DNA of 64,000 nt from Distichodus sexfasciatus (GCA_032718565.1 JAVGVS010000294.1:493356-557355); one strand, 5' to 3'; counted from the first letter of the stretch, positions 39,601 to 51,049 are shown. The notes: generated from the sequence alone by a model not told the origin. Made by a program: numbers and translations.

Positions 39601-42215
39601 CCGTAAGTCTTCATTTTGACCTGAGTTTTCTGGATGGTGGGGTGGTGAGCGTTCTGCTTTGAGAGGGCAGAGAAGACAAAGTCAATGCTTGATATTGGAA
39701 CAACCCACGATACATCGAGTGTATTCGATATATTGCACAAGCCCCACACACTAGCATCGTTTTTGGCTGTCTAAGAGGGAAGAGGGAAATGCTGAATACA
39801 ATAGTATTATTTGAACAGTAGAGGGAGCTGAAACACTACCTAAAATTATGCCATGTCATAACGGAACGTTTTTGTGATGTTTGCGAACATACAGTACTGT
39901 GCAAAAGTTTTAGGCAGGTGTGAAAAAATGCTATAAACAAAGAATGCTTTCAAAAATGGAAGTGTTAATCATTTATTTTCATCCATCAACAAAATGCAGT
40001 AAATGAACAAAAGAGAAATCTAAATCAAATCAATATTTGGTGTGACCACCCTTTGCCTTCAAAACAGCATCAGTTCTTCTAGGTACACTTGCACACAGTT
40101 TTTGAAGGAATTTGGCTGGTAGGTTGTTCCAAACATCTTGGAGAACTAACCACAGATCTATAATCCTATAATCCTACAAAATAATATAATGACTACAAAA
40201 TAACATAATGACTATAATCCTACAAAATCCCAGAGTTTTTGCAAGTGTACCTATAAGAATTGATGCTGGTTTGAAGGCAAAAGGTAGTAACACCAAATAT
40301 TGATTTGATTTAGATTTTTCTTTTGTTCACTCACTTTGCATTTTGTAAATTGTAAAAATAATCATTTTTTACATTTCTGAAAGCATTCTTTGTTTACAGC
40401 CTTTTTTCACACCTGCCTAAAACTTTTGCACAGTACTGTATATGAACACTTATGGATTAATTATTATTTTATGTAATAAATTATTATTATGTGGATTCAT
40501 TAATTTACTATTGTTAATTCAATCAACAACATATTACATGCATTGCACGCAAAGAAATTATACATCTTGAACAGTAAGTCACTGAAGGCTGAAATTTTCA
40601 GGCCATGTAGGAATGGTGTGCATCTCACCATAACACCAAAAACACTAGGGAGCACTAAAACACTACATAAATTTATGATGTTATAACAGAACTTTTATTA
40701 TTTACATGAAATGAAAGAAAATCACCCAATTCCTATATGAACACTATTAGAAGTTTCTATCATATTTTACACTTTATTTTATACTTTCTACATTGTAATT
40801 CCTTATGTCTTGATATGATTTATGTAGTTATGTGATTTCACCTTATGATTTCACTTTCTTGTTCTACACATATACACAGACACTGCTGAGGCCAGTGCTG
40901 ACCTTTTTGCAACTTATGCTAGGACCCTGCTAATTGCCACTTACGGCTGTATTTATTATTGTTGTTGTTGAGTTAATCTACCAGTTATTTTTTCAGTTAA
41001 TTGTATCCAGCATAAATGCTTATAATAATCATAGTAAAATGATTACTACCACCTACATTTAAAAGTGAAACTATAAATGCATGATTTTGTGCAGTATATA
41101 AATTGTATATAGTATAATAGAAATATAAAATGGTTATCCAATTATTTTGGGTTAATGAAGTTTGGAGAAAACCCATTGAATAGTATGTTGATTAGTATGG
41201 TCTACAAACTAAGGGTTGTATCATCTGTGCATGATTATTCTGCATAATAATATTACAAATATAATAATTTTTAATAGCATTATTAAGATGATTTCAACAA
41301 GATAAAAGGCAGTGTGGAATTTTAAAACTTGTCTTTTGTTTTTAGGTCTCTCCAAAAGAGGAGCTAAAAGTTCCTGAAGGTAAAAGAAGAATAGTAAATT
41401 GTAAAATAAAAATTGCCATACAGTAAATTTGTTGTTTGAGAATAGCAATGATTATAATGGCAATGATGTTGTCATTTTTCACAGAACAAACCGTTTCAAA
41501 AATCCCACGTCTGGAAAGCCCAATGCCTCCCTTGCCAGTTGCCCAGCCTCCTGGTAATGTGTCGTTGTACAATATTAAGTCGTTACACAAAACCAATTGT
41601 CAGTTTAAAGTAAAAAACAAAAATACTGACTGCAGTTCTCTCCTTCCAGAACGCAAGCCCCCACCTTCTGTTCCAGCTCCTCCGGCTGAGCCAGAACCAG
41701 CAGCCCCGGTGGAGTCGGAGTTGGCCAAGGCACCCCCTCTTCCTCATGGCGCTCCACCCCCATTGCCCCATCGCCCGCCTCCTCCACCCCCCTCCAACTA
41801 CATCATGGGCATGTCCACCTCCAGCTCATACATGTCCAGCGAGGGCTACCAGAGCCTCCAGTCCATGATGAAGACAGACGCGCCCTCCTACGCCCCTATG
41901 CATCCTTCTTATGGCCTATATCACCCACATGTTTATCCACCACCCACCCCTCCTCCACCCGGCCCTCCTCCACCTACCTCTTACCCTCCTCCCAACCTTC
42001 CTCCGCCCACCCCGTCCTACCCTCCACCTGGCTACAATCACAACTTCCCTCCGCCTCCCAATCTGCCCCCAGCCCATGCCGTGCCCCCTCCGGTCATGGG
42101 CATGCCGCCAGCCAGGTACCCGCCTCCACCTGTGCCCCCGGGCCAGCCACAGGTACCTTTGCCACCTGGCATGCCACCTGTAGCAGGCATGAACCGAGGA
42201 GCATGGATGAGATAA
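27621..42215 (+). CDS. ccnk: Cyclin K (complete, ten coding exons)
   Basis: Cyclin K pairs with CDK12 and CDK13 in the nucleus to phosphorylate the RNA polymerase II C-terminal domain and sustain expression of long DNA-repair genes. Exons: 27621-27817, 28691-28772, 30340-30471, 30568-30673, 30778-30835, 33459-33628, 34355-34557, 41346-41379, 41485-41553, 41650-42215. All have GT/AG borders, phases agree, and they total 1617 bp (538 residues; human 580). Residues about 20-260 form the two cyclin boxes (KPCWYWDKKDLAHTPSQ, TGACCLFLAGKVEETPKK, KFDLQVEHPYQFLL, EIIAVAVMYLAGRLCKF). A long proline-rich tail follows, with YMSSEGYQSLQSMMKT and the end AWMR. The start ATG has A at -3 and follows a leader acceptor at 27561. 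Intron 7 (6.8 kb) holds an antisense LINE. No defect is seen. Identity is secure from near-identity to human cyclin K. Confidence 0.97.
28195..28460 (+). repeat. SINE-tail repeat, near-identical to 25430-25660
   Basis: The two stretches share long blocks such as CAGGCACTGTACGTCAGCTC, CAAATCCAGACGACACATTG and GTTTAAATAATTTGG. They are relatives of the 3' body of the tRNA-type SINE at 29163 (CACTGTGTGCTGTG.TGTG and CAATGACAAA). Together they give a dispersed direct repeat within ccnk introns 1 and 2. Confidence 0.7.
29163..29415 (+). mobile_element. tRNA-derived SINE
   Basis: The head has a pol III A-box-like TGGCGTAACGG (29175-29185) and a B-box GGTTCGAATCC (29212-29222). The body runs through CCCCAAGCACTGCTCCCCGG to a GTGTTCACAATGACAAA tail. 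Relatives: about 48926-49050 (head, degraded), 54963-55178 (nearly full), 63515-63565 (head) and the tail pieces near 25430 and 28195. It is a SINE rather than a tRNA gene, because no 3' acceptor half can be folded after the B box. Confidence 0.8.
29598..30055 (+). pseudogene. Tc1-like transposase C-terminal fragment
   Basis: An open plus frame from about 29602 reads LEWPPQILDLNPVEHIWAE, the conserved third-aspartate block of Tc1 transposases (WPxQxxDLNPxEHxW). The frame is degraded soon after about 29760. The right end, near 30050, has GGCTACACTGTA, possibly the inverted-repeat terminus. It lies in ccnk intron 2. Confidence 0.7.
32400..32482. repeat. (AAT)n-(ATT)n palindromic microsatellite
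   Basis: A run of AAT units turns into ATT units, so the tract is self-complementary and could extrude a cruciform. It sits in ccnk intron 5. Confidence 0.9.
35828..38990 (-). mobile_element. Degraded L1-type LINE antisense in ccnk intron 7
   Basis: On the minus strand, in order: an ORF1-like coiled coil (38895-38644, LELAAEDLSQRVLDLENVCG then RSRRQNIRLLGIPE); endonuclease pieces (38433-37340, VNVYAPYF, SRIDYFLID, ISDHAPL); reverse transcriptase (37060-36143, FDTEKAFDRIEW and the catalytic SLYADDLLLF); and a C-terminal piece (36082-35830, IISSYTWQNKRPRVNKASLQ, GGLAVPNF). The order is that of L1/Tx1 elements. Frames shift between pieces, so it is inactive. It is transcribed only as antisense within the ccnk intron. 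Confidence 0.88.
39755..40940. repeat. Dispersed repeat, second copy, carrying a MITE
   Basis: This is the partner of 18650-19240, with the same blocks in the same order, interrupted at 39890-40440 by the Tc1-like MITE. It lies in ccnk intron 7. Confidence 0.65.
39890..40440. mobile_element. Tc1/mariner-type MITE with long inverted repeats
   Basis: It is bounded by TA dinucleotides (39890-39891 and 40439-40440). Each end reads CAGTACTGTGCAAAAGTTTT then AGGCAGGTGTGAAAAAA inward, and the inverted similarity continues for roughly 200 bp (ACAAAGAATGCTTTC, AATCAATATTTGGTGT). There is no transposase frame. Family knowledge: TA duplication and CAGT termini are typical of Tc1/mariner derivatives. 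Confidence 0.9.
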
Positions 42216-42745
42216 AATCACAGCTGGCATACAGGAGATGGATGCTGTTTGAGCTTATTGCGAAGAGGGAGGACGGGGACATTGTGCGTTCACAGTCTCA
42301 AGTCTTTGGTCCAAACAAGTGTCGACATGATGTTGGCGCAGCTTTAAATGACCTGTTGCATGAATGTTAAAGATATGTACCAACCTGTTCAATATGGCTA
42401 CATTCAGTGTGTGTTGCTTTCAAATGAGAAAGATCAACTTCTCCCAACACTTAAATTTGGTCTGAACCTCTGTTTAAAATTAAAGGCAGTTTAAAACTTC
42501 TCCCAACACTTAAATTTGGTCTGAACCTCTGTTTAAAATTAAAGGCAGTTTAAACAAAGTTTGAAACTTAAATTCAAATGACTTTTTTTCATGATCTTGA
42601 AATAACGAAAGATGACACTTGTTATACTGAGATCAAAAGGACATAAAATTGTGATTCCAATATAACAACTTTTGATATGTTGAACACATGAGGAATGTTA
42701 GTATTTAAAATTTGTAAAATAAAAAGTGTCCTTCCTGGACTTCTA
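42216..42745 (+). other. ccnk 3' untranslated region with AATAAA
   Basis: Non-coding sequence follows the ccnk stop. The first good polyadenylation signal is AATAAA at 42718-42723; later candidates are at about 43504 and 43806. It contains a 59-bp tandem duplication (42436-42554). Confidence 0.6.
42436..42554 (+). repeat. 59-bp exact tandem duplication in the ccnk 3' UTR
   Basis: The unit starting AACTTCTCCCAACACTT and ending GGCAGTTTAAA occurs twice, head to tail, with a period of 59 bp and no visible mismatch. Lack of divergence points to a very recent duplication or an assembly artefact. Confidence 0.9.
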
Positions 42746-45596
42746 TATAAAATTGCAGTGAGTTACTTCCAAAACCAGGACTTGCTTCTTCACATCTTAT
42801 AGGTTTTCTGAATCCTGACAGTTAATAGTGAGTCTTACTTATTTCGAACACGTTTCTGTATCAGACAGTACTTTGGCCTGACAGCTCGAGCAGTGCTGTT
42901 TCTTCTGAAGTGGATGCAATATTATTTCCTGAAGTGAATGTTTTAGGTTAGTACTTGCAGCACTACGGCTGTGTGTATAGAGCATTTCGGACCTTTTACC
43001 AACATGAATTCCTGCTTGTACAGATAGTAAACTTGAAACCTTGGGAGCATTTGTTCTAGTTTTTAGTTGTTACCGGGTTGGGTTTAATGCTACTGTGCAT
43101 TAGACAGATCTATTTTACTACTCTGTGTTTCCAGCTAGGCACCGACCCAAACATTTAAAGGAATCATGATATTCATGTGTTTCTAATGACAGCAGTCAAT
43201 GTATCAAATGAATAGTTATTTGATAATTTAGTATCTCCTGTGTTTAAAAAAACATAGATCTGCTTTTGTCTATTTATGGTTGACGTAACATTTTCCAATG
43301 CACGCTCTCTGTCCACTGGTGGAAGTGTGCTCAGTTGTGTGTGCGCGCGCATGGGGGCGAAACAGAGAACTGTAAACCCGTGACCATGTAGCGTCAGAAA
43401 TGACATGCCGTTGTTGATTAAATAGTTTGACTTGTAAAAGGACGCGGTATAGACCCGTTCTGTAGGAAAGTAAATGACTTCTGTGATCTGGCGCTATATA
43501 GGAAATAAAATTAACTTGACTTTCAAGGGGGGCTAACCCTGATAAATTGGCAGGGGAAACACTGCTACTTAAAAGATGCCGTGACTCATTAAGGTTGATT
43601 TTATTTAGGTGTGTGCAGTTTTCTTACTTCCTTAAGCAGAGCGGATACAGACAGAAAACAATTGATATAAACAAACTAAGATCATATGTTGTATATATCT
43701 TTTATGACCAGGACTGGATACATTTATTTTATATTTTAAAAGATGTGCCTACAATCTCATTTGGCAGCATTCACATCTGTTTTCTGAATTTCATTGGCAA
43801 TTGGAATAATAAAATCTTTTTTTTCCCCACGTTCACATATTTTACTGTTTGATGCGTAAAAGACTCAAAGTGATTCTCTTGGTGTATTTCTCGCTCTTAT
43901 CGCCTGCTGTCTTATTTGGCTTTATATTCAAATTTCTTATTTAATGTAAACACCTGCTTTATTTTGATAACACTTGTTAGGAAAGATGTGAACAATTGTT
44001 ATTTTTAGTTTTAAAACAGATATCTAAAGATGCATTTGTTTAACTGTAATTAAAGGTACGAGCTGTAGCAATTTTTGTCTTGGCCATGTACAGATCATGC
44101 TGGTGTTGTTGGACCTTGTAAGTAGAAAAAGTATAAATACAAAACCCTCAGAAATTTTAATGGAAGGAAGTCAAGGAACTTACTTGCAAACTAGTTATAG
44201 CATATCTGCCATATAAATAAAATAAAAAAAAACGTAGAAATATCCCTCAATCCCTCTTATAGCCACTAACAAGTCCCTGAATTCTGGCTGGTGGTGTGTT
44301 TGGACCATTCCTCCATATAAAATGACCGGTTCAGACAGGTTTGATGGCTTCCAAGCATGGACAGCCTGCAATGATGTCCAGGTCTGGGGACTAGGAAGGC
44401 CATACTAAAACATTTGTACTTTTGCCTCTGCATGATGTCTGTGTAACTTAAACTTTGTGACTGACTAAAATAAACATTCTTGTCAAGAATCTGCCAGCTA
44501 TATCTGCCATATAAATAAATTTTTTTTTTAAATCCTCAGTACTGCTGCTATAAGGACCTCAAGCTTTATCTGCGGCCTCATGTACAAGAACGGCAACATG
44601 GAATCTTTAAAAATGTCTTTTTATTCTAATTTAATCCAAGGAAAAAAGTACCTTTAAAAATCCCTTCCCCCTTAAAGAACAATATCGCTGAACTCTAAAT
44701 TGGTACAACAGCTAAAGTTTTGAGAACTTCAGTTAAATGTTCTACATGCATGGATCATAAACAAGCCTTTGCTTGTGAGAATTTCCCTTAGACTTCACTT
44801 TTTTGTCCTTTTAATAGATTTAGAAAGCACACATAAATTCATTATGCATTCAAAAGACAGAAAAAAAAAAAAAAAAAGACAGAATTTGCTGAATCTAGTA
44901 ATCGTATAAATTTATATCAAAGTTTACAAAAAGACGTACTAAATGACCCTAACAAAACCACAAGTCAAAAATTCTAGGCAGCAGTTGTTTTCACTATTCA
45001 CATGAGGTCTGTCCTGGGTTAAAATCTACAGAGAAAGTCTAAAAAAGAGCTGTAGTATGGCTAGAGTCAGTTATATTCAACACAAATCTTCAGCTGTCTT
45101 CCCCAAGCCCCCCCCCCCAGAGGAAGATGATTGTCGAGCATGTAGGTCATCACAATTGGAACACTACATGACGAAGTCTAGATCGCCTTCAGAACAGATG
45201 CTGTATCTGTGTTACATCAGTAAGGAAAGACATCAGAAAGACATATGAAAATCTGTGTTGTTAGTTGGTTATGTCCTTATTGAAACCTGTACATGACTAC
45301 TTAAAAATATATAATATCAACAGCTTTAAAAGAAGTTAAAACTTGGCTCTGCCTTTATACAATATTTTACCCATTAATTCCATTTGCATAATGAGAAAGG
45401 GCGACAGTTCACAGTAGAGCACAACTGACGTGTGTGGATCATTAACAATAGAAATCCCAATGTGAGATGAGGTGTAGGGGGAGTTGCTCGTGCACAGACT
45501 GGAGAGAATAAAAAGTGCTAATCCGGAACACTTTACTGGCGAGTGCTGGTAAGAATGGAGAGCGTGCTTGAGAAGTGCCACATCAGCTCCAGCCTG
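42746..45596. other. Region between ccnk and ccdc85c, mostly unassigned
   Basis: No gene is recognised. At about 43440-43530 there is a GGCGCTATATAGG-AATAAAATT tail of a LINE or SINE. At about 44230-44510 there is a fragment of the same Tc1-like element found at 46085-48620 (TGGCTTCCAAGCATGGACAG, CAGGTCTGGGGACTA, GTCAAGAATCTGC). An A-run lies at 44860-44877 and a C-run at 45108-45118. The 3' UTR of ccdc85c probably occupies the last few hundred bases. Confidence 0.45.
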
Positions 45597-46084
45597 CTAC
45601 AGAGGGCCTTTATACTGATTCCCAGAGAGATGCTCTCGGATGGATGGCTTTGATCCTGCTGCATCATCCAGCTTTCTCCATACCACCTGGTAGTACACAC
45701 AGACACACAAAAACTGTTTGTTACTCATTCACAGTTCCTAACAAAGGCTACAGGTAAAGCGAAAAACAGAGGGATTAATGCATAAAGTCATGAAATCTGC
45801 TTCCGTTACATTCTGCAAAACTGCTTTCAGTGTACAGGAATGAAAGCCAGTGCACAGAATTGTCCTCTCTTACACAGCGAGAGTAAGAAAGGCAGTGGTG
45901 GGAAGAGACTCACGTTGCACATCTCTCTCATAATGGCCTTCTCCTTGTCGCTGAGGTTTTGCTCATAGTCCTGTGGAAGCTGCTTGTTTAGTTTTTCATG
46001 AACCTCCAAGACCTGGCATGCCATTAGAAAGATTAAGTTTGGCCACCCCGATAAAAAAAATTACAGTATCAATTCATAACTTGT

Positions 46085-48620
46085 GAAAAAGATTTTATTG
46101 GACCAACAGAACCAATTTAATAGATAGGTGCATAAATTTGGACGCCTCAGAGGAATAACCCCATCAATATTTAGTAGAGCCTCCTTTTGCTAAAATAACA
46201 GCCGGTAGATGCTTCCTATAGCCACTGACAAGTTCCTGGATTCTGGCTGGTGGTATTTTATAAAGCTCTAAATGGTCTTGCACCGCAGTATGTGAGTGAC
46301 CTCATTTGCACTTACAATCCGGCGCGTACGCTTCGATCGCAAGACGCAGATCTTTTAGTACTACCTAGAATAAAAAACGTTACTGTGGGGGGAAGAGCAT
46401 TTGCTCATAAAGCGCCACAATTGTGGAATAAACTACCCGTTAGTGTTCGGAGCTCAGAAACAATCTCTGCTTTTAAGTCAAGGCTTAAGACTTACTTGTT
46501 TAGTCAGTCTTTTGGTTATTAAAATCCCTTTTTTTTAGTTGAAAGGCGAGATTTGGGGGTTCATGGTCATTTGAGATTAAAGGTGAAAGGGGGGATTGGT
46601 GCTGTCATCCTACCACTCTGCTGATCGCTCAAGTTTGCAGACGGTGGTTTGGTGTGATGCCGAGACCCCTGGAAGCCCTCATGTCTGTGTTACCTTCCAG
46701 CTCTCCCTTCTTAGCTAGGCTGCCATAGCTACTCTAACATTGCCAGAGGTTAGGTTAGGGCACTTAACTTTCTCCTCTCTCTTCTTCTTTTTCCGAGCTG
46801 TTCCCGAGCTGATCCCGGGATGGCGCTTGGCTGACCGAACCCTCACCGGGACTCTTTGGAGATGCCCCGAGCTGACACTGACCATCTCGACCCTACCAAG
46901 CTGACGCTGATCAACCGAACTCACCAGGAGTCCCAGAGACGTCCTGAGCTGACGCTTGACCTTGTCAACCCTCCCGAGCTGATCCTGACCCACTGAACCC
47001 GCACCAGGACTCCATGGGGACATCATCATGAAACCAACTGGGATTGGACCCTATGGACGTCTACTGACTTAGCAGCACAATACTGAACTAATTTCAGCTT
47101 AATGTTGCTGAGAGGGTCCTGCAAGTGGCCCATCAACAACCCGGGATTCAAAATATCCCTTGGACTATTTTTGTATCTTTGCTTCTTTAAATAACTAACA
47201 ACTCATCTTGAACTATTGCTTGTTGTACATTAAATGTTCGTGCACCCGGTTGCCCAGAGGAGGATGGGGTCCCCCTCTCAAGGTTTCTTCCTATTAGAGG
47301 GAGTTTTTCCTTGCCACTGTCGCCTCAGGCTTGCTTGTTGGGGGGTTTAGGCCGGTTATATGTAAAGTGCTTTGTGACAATGACTGTTGTTAAGAGCGCT
47401 ATATAAATAAATTTGAATTGAATTGAATTAAATTTTGTACCATTCTTCCACGCAAATGCCTCCAGTTCAGTCAGGTTTGATGGCTTCCGAGCGTGGACAG
47501 CCTGCTTCAAATCAATACGTTTGCAATGAGGTTCAGGTCTGGGGACTATGATGGTCATTCTAGAACATGGTACTTGTGCCTCTGCATTAATTCCTTGGTA
47601 GATTTTGAACTTAATCTTTGTGACTGACTAATGAACATTCCTGTCAAGAATCTGCTGATACTGGTAGGAATTCATGTAGCCATCAACTTTAACAAGGTTT
47701 CAAGTACTTGTACTAGTCACATAGACCCATGACATGACATCCACCAAATTGTACAGTAGGCAGCAAGTTCCTCTCCTAAAATGCTGTGTTTTAGCACCTC
47801 TGGTTGTGACCAAATAACTCTACCTTAGTCTCATCTGTCCACAGTATTTTTTTCCAAAATGTTTCTGGTTCGTCCAGATGTTTTTTTGCATACCTCATGT
47901 GACTCTTCTTGTGGTGCATACTTTTGCACATCGCACTTCCACCAAGCTGCTCCTGGTGCAAAGTGAGCTGACTGTGGAGCGATACAATGACCATCAGTAG
48001 CCAGATGTTCTTGTAGCTCTCTCGAGGTGGTCTGTGGTTTGTCTTTGACAATTCTAACCAACATTCGGCTGTGCCTTTCAGGTATTTTTCTTGGCCTACC
48101 ACATCAATCACAAGGCCTGTTCCTGTGGCCTTCTGTTTCCTAGCTACATTTCTGACTGTGGAGACAGACCTAGCAAACCTTTGTTATAATTTCTTGTACC
48201 TTTCTCCTAATTCATAATGACAAATTATCTTAGTTCTTTAGAGGTTCCTATGTTGTCACTCTAAGAGAGAACAAAGAACAAGCACATATTACATATGTTA
48301 AATAAAATTTTTCATGACTGATTACATTCATCCTTGTAGTTTAAGGTCTAATGAGCAAATCAAAGCAATTTTGAGCTGGAACTGGTCAGCATTAAATGAC
48401 TACAGGTAATCTAATAAATGCAAGTAAAGGGGTGTTCAAACTTTTGCACATCCAATTTTTTACATTTTCTTTCGTACAGCTACACTGAGAATGTTGGTCT
48501 GATAAACATCACCCTGTCTACATTTCTCTATTAAAAGGCATATTGCTGTGATCTCTTATTAAGACAGAGCAAATTATTTTGCCTCAGAGGGGTGCCCAAA
48601 CTTTTACATAGCACTGTATG
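46085..48620 (-). mobile_element. Tc1-like transposon relic, split by a LINE
   Basis: The minus frame at 48111-47791 encodes a Tc1 transposase segment with RYAKKHLDEPETFWKKILW and TDETKVELFGHNQR, the second-aspartate block. The outer ends near 46130 and 48440-48615 read AAATTTGGACGCCTCAGAGG and, in reverse, CAAACTTTTGCACATCCAA or CCCAAACTTTTACATAGCAC. The left part is interrupted at about 46255-47430 by a plus-strand LINE. A second fragment of the same family is at 44230-44510. It lies in the intron between ccdc85c exons. Confidence 0.75.
46255..47430 (+). mobile_element. 5'-truncated LINE: reverse transcriptase C-terminus plus 3' UTR
   Basis: The frame from about 46258 reads YKALNGLAPQYVSDL, TLRSQDADLLVLPR, GRAFAHKAPQLWNKLPVSVR and FKSRLKTYLFSQSFGY, the C-terminal end of ORF2 in fish LINEs. 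A 3' UTR follows, with imperfect tandem units of about 60 bp (46795-47025, CCGAGCTGA...CACCAGGACTCC). The tail is GCGCTATATAAATAAATTTG ending in (AATTG)n. A short ATTTT flanks both sides, a plausible target duplication. The antisense copy at 10516-10942 is the same family. Confidence 0.82.
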
Positions 48621-50774
48621 CTCTCTGATTTAATTTGCTGCTGTCCGACAAGTCTATTTGGAAATCTAAATGTGATGCAGATGAGCTGTAAAAGAAATTC
48701 AAGACGGTTGGCATGAACAACAGCTTCAGGTTTCTGTGCAGTAGAGATGAAACCTGTTGAAGATGGAGACTCACTTGTCTGTAGCCTCCCTGTTTCCTAA
48801 AACACGTGCAAACAACACCACTCAGATTTCTGTACTGTTATCTGCCTAGCCATGTTGCCAATCAAAGGCTATTTATACAGTACAAGGTTCTATACATTTG
48901 TACAAAATACTTCATGTTCATGACAGGGCAGTTGGTAGTCCAATGGTTATTGAGTTGGCCGTGATGAGAGGACCACCAGTTCAAGTCCCAAACTAGTAAA
49001 GGTACCTCTGAAGTACTCCCGTACCGGTCAAGGTACCATTATATGCAACAGTGCTGTATACAATAAATACAATTAGCTGCCATGTAAAAGTCTCACCCAT
49101 AGCTTACACTTTCCAACACTCACACATGGGCACATTCAGTTGCAGTAAAAATCTACAGGATTGCAAACAATCACCATGTATAATTTTAGAGAGAAGAGGG
49201 AGTGAATTTGATTTTGCTGTGACAATATCTCCAAACAACTGCTGAAAGTAAACAGCCGCACATGACACATATCACCTGGAGCCGTCTACAGAGATTATTG
49301 CTTTTCAGCCCGCTTATGTGCCTCACGGAGACCAGATGAGTTGTGTTAATGCATGCTGATGTATTGATGCGTGATAAATGCACTTTAATTGATGAGAAAC
49401 AACAGCAGATTATATGCACAGTGCACACCTTGTCAGTGAACTATGAGGATACAAAACAAACCAATAAAAAAAAGAAAACAGCATTCATTAATCAAAGTAA
49501 TCAAAGCAAAATGTAAAAAAAAAATCATACCAATGTGAGGTGATATTGCCCATGATTTGTCTTGTCTCACTGAATTTGTTTACGAAAGATGTATAAAGCA
49601 AAAAAATAAAAGGAAGTAAAACAAGCTTTTATTCCATCTCTTGCTCCTTCTTCCTCTCTGTCCATGCCTCTAGGTTTATGTAAAAAAAAAATTTTTTTCC
49701 TTAGGTTCGTCCCAATGTTCCTGTGATGCATAAAACAGATCAGTGCATTGCTAATTCAACCTAGATTAAATCTGTTCTATATACTCTATCATGCATTTTA
49801 ATATGCTGTCTGCTGAGCTAAATACAACCTCTCGTTCTAGCGCTTAGGTGGTACATTGCAGCAGACATCCAAAGTATATTAATTTGAATATTAAACTGCA
49901 ATTAATGCAATTTAAATGTATTTTAATCTTGAAATGATGCACTTGTCTAAGTAATGCTTTTAGTGTCATGCTTGTACTGTAATTTTAGGGAAATAGTTCA
50001 CAGGCAATCACATTTACTGCGAAAACATTTTGATCTAAATATGGCTTCTGTTGTTTTTCAGTGGAGCTGTGAGGATTAACATCTGTCAAACATTTTGCAG
50101 GCTTAATACCCCAGAATTAGCATCATGCCAACACATAATGTTTATTTGGAAATCATACGCTTCCAGCACTTGTTAACTAACCTTAACTTTACAAACTCAA
50201 TCCAAAATAAAAAACACAGAACAATAAAGTACAAAATCTCTTAATGAAAAAACCCTGAATTATCTCTGCGTGTACTAGCCAGTGTGTGACATTTTCCCAG
50301 GATTTAGTGACTGTGGTGCAGATCTACTGTCATTGATGTTGCATATTACTGAGTGGTCAAATCTCTGTGATCTCATTGCATTACGGCCTATAATCTGGAT
50401 GTTGTAGGCAGCAACTGATCGCTCTAGACACTCACGTTGAGTAGTGGCTCCTACTGTTGTGGGAAGGAAGACAGCTGTGACTCCGAGTGGTACAGGGTCA
50501 AACCCTTATGTAGCGAGCACAGGTCTCCGGGGTTACACTGCTAGGCTAAACTGAGGCATAAGCATCACATCATGCTGCCCAGACATGTCCACAGTTAATA
50601 ATAAAACAAAAAATAGTATAGGTGGTTAAACCAAACTAAAAGATATTTAATTGAAAATTCCGGAGGTAAAGTCAGGTATTTAATTGATACCAAATCCGAT
50701 ATTTTCTGCTGGTATTTGATTACAAATTTATTGTATGCCAGAAAGGTAGCGCTTATGAAACAATGGGCTATGGG

Positions 50775-50945
50775 CTAGTAGCACAGTTAAATGTCTGCAA
50801 TGTGGAAGTGTCTCAAAGTGAGTGAAGACGTCATAAAGCATGGAATTTGCTATACTTCAACTAACACCAAAGTAAGAAACTTCAATACTGGGAATTTAAT
50901 TACACATATGAAGGCACACCACCTTGACAAATATAGAGTACCTGA
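50775..50945 (+). pseudogene. BED-type zinc finger fragment of a hAT transposase
   Basis: The plus strand reads VKCLQCGSVSK then, after a stop, FNTGNLITHMKAHHLDKY, the Cys-x2-Cys and His...His halves of a BED finger. The remainder of the transposase is not seen. It is a small relic between ccdc85c and the isthmin-like gene. Confidence 0.5.
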
Positions 50946-51049
50946 AAGTTAGTGAAGTACCTGAAACTCCTGCACCATGCACAAAACTAAAACCTGCCTC
51001 GCTCAAGCTCAACTCTGCCTTCACACTCACACTCGCATATAATTTCTAA

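Larger units (their letters stand above)
45597..50540 (-). pseudogene. ccdc85c: ccdc85c 3' exons, probably disabled
   Basis: CCDC85C is a coiled-coil apical-junction protein. Four blocks match its C-terminal half, in order: 50540-50436 (SLHKGLTLYHSESQLSSFPQ); about 48823-48705 (ETGRLQTSESPSSTGF then QKPEAVVHA); 46012-45914 (VLEVHEKLNKQL, SDKEKAIMREMCN); and 45686-45597 (VVWRKLDDAAGSKPSIREHL, GNQYKGPL, stop). The first has a TAG at 50451-50453 inside the frame required by its normal GTGAGT donor and by the next exon. The second has no recognisable donor after VVHA. The large first exon, with the start codon and main coiled coil, is not found anywhere to the right before cyp46a1. The last two exons have no defects. 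This is best read as a decaying copy (teleosts often keep two ccdc85c paralogues), although sequencing error or an off-window first exon could change that. Confidence 0.72.

Noticed and set aside
41916..42230. Arginine/tryptophan-rich minus-strand ORF
   Set aside because: It is the antisense shadow of the proline-rich tail of cyclin K; other frames are also open because of base composition.
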